This document shows, piece after piece, positions 32,697 to 37,577 of a stretch of 37,577 nucleotides of DNA. A program made the position numbers and the translations under genes. Location of the stretch: assembly GCA_015231885.1 (NCBI GenBank), contig JADGAT010000025.1, positions 18,121-55,697 on the forward strand, written 5' to 3'. The DNA comes from SAR324 cluster bacterium. GTDB lineage: Bacteria; SAR324; NAC60-12. Under the pieces are notes generated by a model. It saw nothing but the letters and a program-made list of their open reading frames with translations. It was not told the DNA's origin and did no database searches. Position 1 is the stretch's first letter. The number at the start of each line of letters is the position of its first letter.

Positions 32697-33121
32697 CATA
32701 GCAAGTGATGAGGAATGAAATAATTTAACTAAACTTTACAGGATTTTTTGGGGTAAGCAACACATTTGACTTCATTCATATCCGGATGTCTTTAGAAATC
32801 AAGCAACGGAGCTTACTTCGCAAAATTCCGAAAAATGGTATATTATTTTGTTCTTCATACCTAAGACAGTATCAATAATTTGTTCAGATCTGTCAATTTT
32901 TTATTAACTTTATTTTTATTAGCTTTATTTGGTAAAAATGCAAGCTTCATCCATTGTCGCGCAAGATTTTTAAGTTTATAGCAAGCGGCCTGATATATCT
33001 AGCCATAGGTCGATATTTGTAAAAAGGATTATTTTTCGGCATGTATTTTGCTCTATGAATAGCTTGAATCCGACTTTTGTTAAACAATGCTGGCTAACCC
33101 TTAAATTGCAAGACTAAGCTT
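32697..33121. other. AT-rich intergenic spacer without recognised gene
   Basis: The spacer separates divergent genes and is strongly AT-rich. I saw no ORF with a ribosome-binding site. One feature is a tandem pair ATTAACTTTATTT (32903-32915) and ATTAGCTTTATTT (32918-32930), 12 of 13 identical with 15-base periodicity. It could bind a regulator or be chance. No confident promoter was found for the plus-strand gene at 33122. Confidence 0.35.
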
Positions 33122-34381
33122 ATGCAGTTTCTATCTTCTTTCTATAAAACAATTTTGTATTGTACGATCACTTTGGCCTTTTTGTTGATTGTTTCCGGCA
33201 AGCCTTTAATTGCTGAGGAGCGCTCAAAGAACGACAACCAGTATCTTGCCGTCAATACTCATGCTTTGAACATGAGAGTTGGGCCTGGAACAAAGTACTC
33301 TAGGGTTAAGGTGCTGCGTCGTGGAACATATCTTGGTTTAACACATACCACCAGGAGAGGCTGGGTGTTGGTTCAGGATTCAGATGGTACGACGGGTTGG
33401 GTATTCAAAAAATATACACGCAAAGCTGGGAAAAATAAATTTCAAATCACATGGGATCAAGCATCACAAGGAATAGATGCTTCAGAACTAGAAAGTGCAA
33501 TAGAGCGATTTATTGATGACTCGAAGCGGAGAGGCATCATGTATAATCAAGATAAGTTGTCTCTCATTATTAAGGACTTGTACACGGGAAAATTGGTTGC
33601 TTCGATTAATCCAAAAGCAGAAGTAAAAGCAGCCAGTTTGATCAAAGTTCCAATTCTTCAAGCGTACATGATCCAGCGGTACCGGAAAAAAATACGGCAT
33701 ACCAAAAGGAACCAAAGGGATCTTATCCGAATGATCCGGTATAGTAACAACCGGAGTACCAACCGGATTCTTAAACTATTGGGAGGCCCTTGGAGAGTAA
33801 GAAAAATTTTGCAAAGTACGGGCTTGTATCAACATTTGAAATTGGTTGAATACATTCCTAGAAGTGGTCGAACCTATCTCAATAAGATTTCAGCAGAAGA
33901 TCTGGATCGTTTGTTCATTCGTTTATGGGACCGTCAAATTTTAGGGCATCGTTTTAGCCGGGCCTTGAACGAAAAAGCATCCAGGCAAATGCTATACCTG
34001 CTTGGATTGTCAAGTCGCCGTGGGGTAAAAGACCGCTTGAAAGATGGAACTTGTTTTGCCAATGATCGTTCTGCCAAAATATGGAATAAAACCGGCTTTG
34101 TGCGTGGACTGAATGGTGATGTGGGAATCATTGAAATTAAAACACCAAAAGGCCGTCGTCCTTATACCATTATCAGTATTATCGATCGCCCCAACTATCG
34201 ATCGATCCGAGGTAATGGCAACTGGTGGGCAAAACGCCAAAGCCGGTTGCATCGTAAAATTTCTGAAATGTCTTATGCATATTTTAAAAGGAAGTATGGC
34301 GCTCGCACCAAGTGTGGTCGAAAACGGCTGATGAATTACATCAGCGACAAAAAATTGGTGTCTTCTGCGAAAAGTAGTTGA
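33122..34381 (+). CDS. Secreted SH3b plus beta-lactamase-fold serine hydrolase
   Basis: A 419-residue exported protein. A signal peptide covers about residues 1-31, with cleavage near GKPLIA. A bacterial SH3 domain follows (NTHALNMRVGPGTKYSRVKV to DGTTGWVFKKY, about 45-98); it may bind cell wall. The C-terminal domain has the class A beta-lactamase / serine peptidase triad of motifs: SLIK (172-175, nucleophile Ser and Lys), SNN (208-210) and KTG (323-325). The protein is very basic, with many Arg and Lys. No Glu166-type ExxLN motif was evident, so hydrolysis of beta-lactams is unproven; peptidoglycan carboxypeptidase or esterase activity is possible. No clear ribosome-binding site. Confidence 0.8.
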   Translation: MQFLSSFYKTILYCTITLAFLLIVSGKPLIAEERSKNDNQYLAVNTHALNMRVGPGTKYSRVKVLRRGTYLGLTHTTRRGWVLVQDSDGTTGWVFKKYTRKAGKNKFQITWDQASQGIDASELESAIERFIDDSKRRGIMYNQDKLSLIIKDLYTGKLVASINPKAEVKAASLIKVPILQAYMIQRYRKKIRHTKRNQRDLIRMIRYSNNRSTNRILKLLGGPWRVRKILQSTGLYQHLKLVEYIPRSGRTYLNKISAEDLDRLFIRLWDRQILGHRFSRALNEKASRQMLYLLGLSSRRGVKDRLKDGTCFANDRSAKIWNKTGFVRGLNGDVGIIEIKTPKGRRPYTIISIIDRPNYRSIRGNGNWWAKRQSRLHRKISEMSYAYFKRKYGARTKCGRKRLMNYISDKKLVSSAKSS

Positions 34382-34382
34382 T

Positions 34383-35054
34383 TCACTGATAAAAAAGAAG
34401 ATTTTCCTGCCAGCTGAGAAGTGATTTTCCTGCAAAACTGGTAATGATTAATTGAAAAGGTGATTTTCCTGGAGACTCCAGGATCGCAGTCTTGGAGAGT
34501 TTGGGAAAGACGATCAGGTACTTTTCTGCCCAACGATCAGGCATTTTAATATACTTTTGTAAGAATCGAATTTCCTGGTGCTCTTCATCTAATTTCGTTA
34601 TTTGTGTCGGTTGAAGCAAATCTCCATCGTCATCTTTTAAATAAACTTTCCAATGAGCTGCCGGCGTATCCAGTTTCAATGAATCATTACTGCCTCCATA
34701 TAAAAAAACAATAAATTCAAATTGATTTTGGAACTGCTGTATTTGCTGCTTCTCTAAATTTTTTGCCTGCTCTGGTGTGAGGAAGTAGGTAGTTGCGATT
34801 TCTCGGGAAAAGTGTTGACGATAACGAATGTCCTTAAAAATAGCGTCTACAATCAAAATGGTCTTATAGTCCTGGTACAGAGATGCATTTTGATGGATTC
34901 GCTCAAAAAGTGGTCTAATGGCGTCATCCTCAAAGTGGAGGTTCGTATAAAGAGGATGCCATTGGAAGGTTTTTCTTGTGGTGCAGCTGGGCAGAAGGAA
35001 CCCGATGAGAATCATCAGTATGACAGCTGCCTGGTATTTAATTTTATTTTTCAT
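34383..35054 (-). CDS. Lipoprotein of unknown function
   Basis: A 223-residue lipoprotein. The signal peptide ends with the lipobox LPSC, so Cys-24 is the lipidated residue. The mature protein starts TTRKTFQWHPLYTN and contains ILIVDAIFKDIRYRQHFS, FEFIVFLYGGSNDS and a C-terminal stretch with AEKYLIVFPKL and SPFQLIITSFAGKSLLSW. I recognise no domain. It is the last gene of the ftsX run, 15 bases after the zinc-ribbon gene, and converges on the SH3b gene with one base between stops. Envelope localisation is firm, function unknown. Confidence 0.8.
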   Translation of the reverse strand: MKNKIKYQAAVILMILIGFLLPSCTTRKTFQWHPLYTNLHFEDDAIRPLFERIHQNASLYQDYKTILIVDAIFKDIRYRQHFSREIATTYFLTPEQAKNLEKQQIQQFQNQFEFIVFLYGGSNDSLKLDTPAAHWKVYLKDDDGDLLQPTQITKLDEEHQEIRFLQKYIKMPDRWAEKYLIVFPKLSKTAILESPGKSPFQLIITSFAGKSLLSWQENLLFYQ

Positions 35055-35069
35055 GAATCATCAAAAAGC

Positions 35070-36281
35070 TTAACTCTTTTTTAGGCAGTTGGGGCATAAA
35101 CGAGGTGCGACCCACAGGTTCAATTCTGTCATCAACTGTTGACGTGAAGTCCACAAAATAGGAGCTTCACACTGTTGACACTTGACATGAGAATCGGGGC
35201 GATTATGTAGAAAATCATGACACCTCTGGCAATAATGATTGGGAAGCTTTCCTGTTATTAATGTACCATTCTGAAAAAAACTGGCAGCAAATTGATCCTC
35301 TTTGCCCCACTCCCAAGTCTGCTCGCATCCTTCCTGTTGACATAGCAATTTCTTGTTGTCTAATAGATCGTAATGTTCCTGACAGCCTTTGCACCGCAGT
35401 TGATGGTGGGGCCGTTTTTTGTTTTGAACAATATCTTCGAGTTGGGCTTCAATAGAATATCCTATTGAGTTCGTGCAAGAGTTTTTGCTGCATGGCGTAG
35501 AAGCGGGCTTCAACCGTTTCATTAAGGAAAAACAGGAATTGCAATAACGCTGCGGCAAAGAAATTGAAGGCTCGACGGCTTTTTTATGCTCATATTCAAG
35601 TTGGGCATAAGGCAGCCATGACCAGGTGTTATCACATCCATCGACCTGACAGACTTGTTCGATTGGGGATAGTTGCTTGAGTCGCGAATTACAGACGGAA
35701 CACATCCGTTTGGGTACTTTTTTACCATGAACATGTATCTCCAACTGTGTCATGCGATCCAACTGCCATGTCCGATCACAGGTGTGAACTCGGCATGGCT
35801 GCTGAACAGGAGATAATTTTTGCAAAGTGCGGTAGCATGAATCACACAGCCGAGACTCCGGGCGTGTCTCCAATTGCGCTCCCCCCTGTTTTAATTGAGA
35901 GGAAGCAAACCATTTCCAGGTATTGTGACATCCCTTCATTCGACAAGTGATATCCTTGTCCTCTGTAGTTTTAAGCAGTTTTTGGCACTCTTCACAAAAG
36001 AAGCTTTGTTTGTGAAGGGGGCGATGTTTTTTTTCTGCGATTAATTGCTGATAAACAGGGATAGTGACTGCTCCATCACAGGATTTGGTGGAGCATGGAA
36101 TAGTTTGTGGTGCCAGGTTTTTGAGTATTTGGTGACACTCCGGGCACATTCGTTTTGGAGCATGGTAATTATTATGTTTCCAGTTATCAACAATTTCTTT
36201 TGCGCCCAGTGTCCAAGTATTATGGCAGCCAGGTACTTTGCAGCTAATATTTTGTTCAACGACAGAATCAAATAATGACAT
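35070..36281 (-). CDS. Protein of eight tandem zinc-ribbon-like repeats
   Basis: About 403 residues made of eight repeats of some 40-53 residues. Most have the form C-x4-C-xNTW, a helix with many Q/L/K residues, then RxC-x2-C. Examples are CKVPGCHNTWTL followed by RMCPEC, CRMKGCHNTWKW followed by RLCDSC, and CQQEGCEQTWEW followed by HYCQRC. Repeats 2 and 6 lack the Trp (CSTKSCDGAV, CSKNSCTNSI), and the last has the shortened CQQC. Each repeat has four Cys and should bind one zinc. No enzyme motif, signal or membrane helix is seen. The start is ATG 36281, with AAAGGA upstream; TTG at 36296 is an alternative. The role, perhaps RNA, DNA or protein binding, is unknown. Confidence 0.82.
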   Translation of the reverse strand: MSLFDSVVEQNISCKVPGCHNTWTLGAKEIVDNWKHNNYHAPKRMCPECHQILKNLAPQTIPCSTKSCDGAVTIPVYQQLIAEKKHRPLHKQSFFCEECQKLLKTTEDKDITCRMKGCHNTWKWFASSQLKQGGAQLETRPESRLCDSCYRTLQKLSPVQQPCRVHTCDRTWQLDRMTQLEIHVHGKKVPKRMCSVCNSRLKQLSPIEQVCQVDGCDNTWSWLPYAQLEYEHKKAVEPSISLPQRYCNSCFSLMKRLKPASTPCSKNSCTNSIGYSIEAQLEDIVQNKKRPHHQLRCKGCQEHYDLLDNKKLLCQQEGCEQTWEWGKEDQFAASFFQNGTLITGKLPNHYCQRCHDFLHNRPDSHVKCQQCEAPILWTSRQQLMTELNLWVAPRLCPNCLKKS

Positions 36282-36315
36282 ACACGGTCCTTTCAATACG
36301 ATAAAGATTGTGTAT

Positions 36316-37206
36316 TTATCGTATTGTTAACTGAGTGCACCAATGTTCAATCATCCAATATGCATAAGTTTCACCAAGCAACAGTATCAGTATACCTAGA
36401 CCTATTAAATCCTGCCATTCGTAAAATACCATTGGCTGATCAAAAAATAAGTTGGTTTCCTGGAAAGATGGAAAAAATAAATTAATTTGGTAACCAATAA
36501 ATAAAATATTGCAGGAAATCAAGATGGATACTCCCAAAACCATGCCCACCTCTAGAAGAAATGGCAAGCGAATTGATAAGGCTGATGCCCCAGTCGAATA
36601 AAGCAGTTCTATTTCGTCTGTTTGTTGTTGGAAGGAGGTGTGGATAAAATAAAAAAGGGTGCTCATGACGAGCAGGCTCCCTAACAATTCCAGAATGGTG
36701 TACAATTGCCGGGTACCCTGGGATAAATGAAGGATTGTTTCTAATGCTTGCTGTGGGTAGATAATATCTGTAATTCCTTCTTGATGTCTAATTTTTTTTA
36801 CGATGCTTTCCGCATCGGTATAATATTCTGAACGAATTTCCAGATCTATTGTAACGGGTAAGATTGTTTTATCAATGTGGTCAAGTACTTCCTGATTTTC
36901 ATTTAATTGCTTTTTCAATAGTGCCAGTGCCTGTTCAGAGGGTACTTCATTGATGTTTTTGAGACGGTAATCCTGTTCCAAAGTTACATACAGTTCCTGG
37001 TATGCATTTTCTGAAATATTGTCTGATAGAAATAGAGAAATACCAGAATGTCTTTCCAACCAAATATTTGCTGCATGCTGTATGTTTAAACATATCAGAC
37101 CCAGGACCATACATAATGTGAGAATACTGGAAAGGCTTCCTATTCCAATTAATCTCAAGCGAAAACGAAACCTGAGCACTTTCAGAAATTTGATTTTCCC
37201 ATTCAT
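36316..37206 (-). CDS. ftsX: Cell division protein FtsX
   Basis: FtsX is the membrane subunit of the FtsEX ABC-type complex, which activates septal peptidoglycan hydrolases. The layout is right: a basic cytoplasmic start, membrane helix 1 (about residues 20-42), a periplasmic loop of about 130 residues beginning WLERHSGISLFLSD and including VTIDLEIRS, then three membrane helices. The second helix region is followed by TDEIELLYSTGASALSIRLP, the conserved FtsX -EIELL-L-GAS---IR-P pattern. At 296 residues it is normal. FtsE, usually directly upstream, is absent: a tRNA gene lies there instead. It precedes the zinc-ribbon gene by 34 bases. Confidence 0.88.
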   Translation of the reverse strand: MNGKIKFLKVLRFRFRLRLIGIGSLSSILTLCMVLGLICLNIQHAANIWLERHSGISLFLSDNISENAYQELYVTLEQDYRLKNINEVPSEQALALLKKQLNENQEVLDHIDKTILPVTIDLEIRSEYYTDAESIVKKIRHQEGITDIIYPQQALETILHLSQGTRQLYTILELLGSLLVMSTLFYFIHTSFQQQTDEIELLYSTGASALSIRLPFLLEVGMVLGVSILISCNILFIGYQINLFFPSFQETNLFFDQPMVFYEWQDLIGLGILILLLGETYAYWMIEHWCTQLTIR

Positions 37207-37268
37207 GGAATAACAAATGAAAATGGTTTATATAATTAATGATGCTGTGGGAGAAATAAGATTTTATA

Positions 37269-37312
37269 TTGTAAATTCTTAAAAAACCACATAAATTAAT
37301 ATGGTTTATGTG
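37269..37312 (+). promoter_or_regulatory. Candidate promoter and inverted repeat before tRNA-His
   Basis: TTGTAA (37269-37274) and TAAATT (37292-37297) are 17 bases apart and could drive the tRNA from about 37304. Overlapping the -10 is a perfect inverted repeat, CACATAAA (37288-37295) and TTTATGTG (37305-37312), with a nine-base spacer. It may be an operator or only AT-rich coincidence. The remaining spacer back to ftsX shows nothing else. Confidence 0.3.
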
Positions 37313-37314
37313 AT

Positions 37315-37391
37315 GGCGAGCGTAGCTCAGCTGGTAGAGCGCTGGATTGTGATTCCAGTGGCCGAGGGTTCAAGTCCCTTCGCTCGCCCCA
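37315..37391 (+). tRNA. tRNA-His (anticodon GTG) with encoded G-1 and CCA
   Basis: A complete cloverleaf. Acceptor stem GCGAGCG pairs with CGCTCGC. The D arm is GCTC-AGCTGGTA-GAGC. The anticodon stem CTGGA/TCCAG encloses TTGTGAT with anticodon GTG. The T arm GAGGGTTCAAGTCCCTT contains TTCAAGT. The base before the acceptor stem (37315) is G and position 73 is C. These are the G-1:C73 identity elements of histidine tRNA, and CCA follows at 37389-37391. The anticodon and G-1 leave no alternative identity. Confidence 0.97.
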
Positions 37392-37470
37392 CAGCACCAT
37401 CAATGTTTTCAATACATTGCTCTGATTTTCTTCCATTTTACTCAGCATTTACGCAACATCCCCCAGTCGT

Positions 37471-37577
37471 TCAGTTCATTTTTCTTTTCTTGGATAACTC
37501 CAGCCATACTTCATCAATATCAAAGCCAGCTTGAGTCAAGCGTTCTTCCATAGAAACCGTCGTGTCGGGACTCCATC
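37471..37577 (-). CDS. 3' end of a minus-strand gene entering from the right edge (unknown)
   Basis: On the minus strand the frame is open from the window edge to a TGA at 37471-37473. It encodes 34 residues: WSPDTTVSMEERLTQAG, then FDIDEVWLELSKKRKMN. The hydrophilic, helical C-terminus looks coding, but is too short to name. It converges on tRNA-His, leaving about 80 bases between them. Confidence 0.6.
   Translation of the reverse strand, partial: WSPDTTVSMEERLTQAGFDIDEVWLELSKKRKMN

Noticed and set aside
34010..34435. Minus-strand ORF of 141 codons over the end of the SH3b gene
   Set aside because: Antisense to the KTG-containing domain and overlaps the lipoprotein end; shadow frame.
1..37577. 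CRISPR arrays, transposases, prophage genes
   Set aside because: No regularly spaced repeats, integrase, transposase or phage structural motifs were seen in any frame.

Overview
The window looks like chromosomal sequence of a flagellated Gram-negative bacterium, with GC content around 40% by eye. It carries FliN, two sites matching the flagellar sigma-28 promoter, a lipid-carrier sugar transferase, a heptosyltransferase-type GT9 enzyme, a lipoprotein, the futalosine-pathway enzyme MqnC (menaquinone) and a class I adenylate cyclase-like protein. This mix suits a deep-branching proteobacterial lineage (a deltaproteobacterium or SAR324-type organism). That placement is inference, because no rRNA is present. 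There is no phage, transposase or CRISPR array, and most genes are housekeeping genes in tight same-strand runs.

Layout, left: a fliN gene open at the left edge is followed by queA (+). A long minus-strand run then reads pyrE, HEPN-like gene, CoA-type Nudix hydrolase, a 92-residue unknown, prmA, a PilX/GspK-like minor pilin candidate, a GNAT acetyltransferase and a YdcF/SanA-type membrane protein. Divergent from pyrE is a plus-strand run: cysK-cysE (overlapping TAATG), clpS-clpA, greA, then a 73-residue unknown protein behind a near-perfect CIRCE (HrcA) operator, a PilZ protein and an RsmB-type rRNA methyltransferase. An HNH endonuclease and a STAS protein lie opposite.

Middle (about 15.4-17.0 kb): this gene-poor stretch holds the most interesting structure. 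Two divergent sequences match the sigma-28 (FliA) consensus with exact N11 spacing. One points left to a 31-residue membrane microprotein and the STAS gene. The other points right to a 40-residue arginine-rich protein, with a 52-residue protein further on. All three small ORFs have Shine-Dalgarno sequences. I suggest an undescribed motility-coupled small-protein/STAS locus. Degenerate palindromic intergenic repeats (GTCATTSS type) follow, then a periplasmic unknown, a GT9 transferase, a 124-residue unknown, pmbA/tldE and a membrane glycosyltransferase fused to TPRs.

Right: a minus-strand run carries a class I adenylate cyclase-like gene, mnmG, mqnC, a GT2 transferase, a 99-residue protein resembling the membrane and FliG-binding tail of FliF, mutM, and a TAXI-type periplasmic binding protein. 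The FliF-like gene, mutM and the TAXI gene overlap at their ends. A plus-strand SH3b plus beta-lactamase-fold protein follows, then a minus run of ftsX (without ftsE), a protein of eight tandem zinc-ribbon-like repeats and a lipoprotein. The window ends with tRNA-His (encoded G-1 and CCA) and the 3' end of an unknown minus-strand gene.

Motility genes are scattered rather than clustered here: fliN, the FliF-like tail protein, the PilZ protein and the sigma-28 promoters. Starts were moved from TTG/GTG to an ATG a few codons in for several genes, as noted under each.
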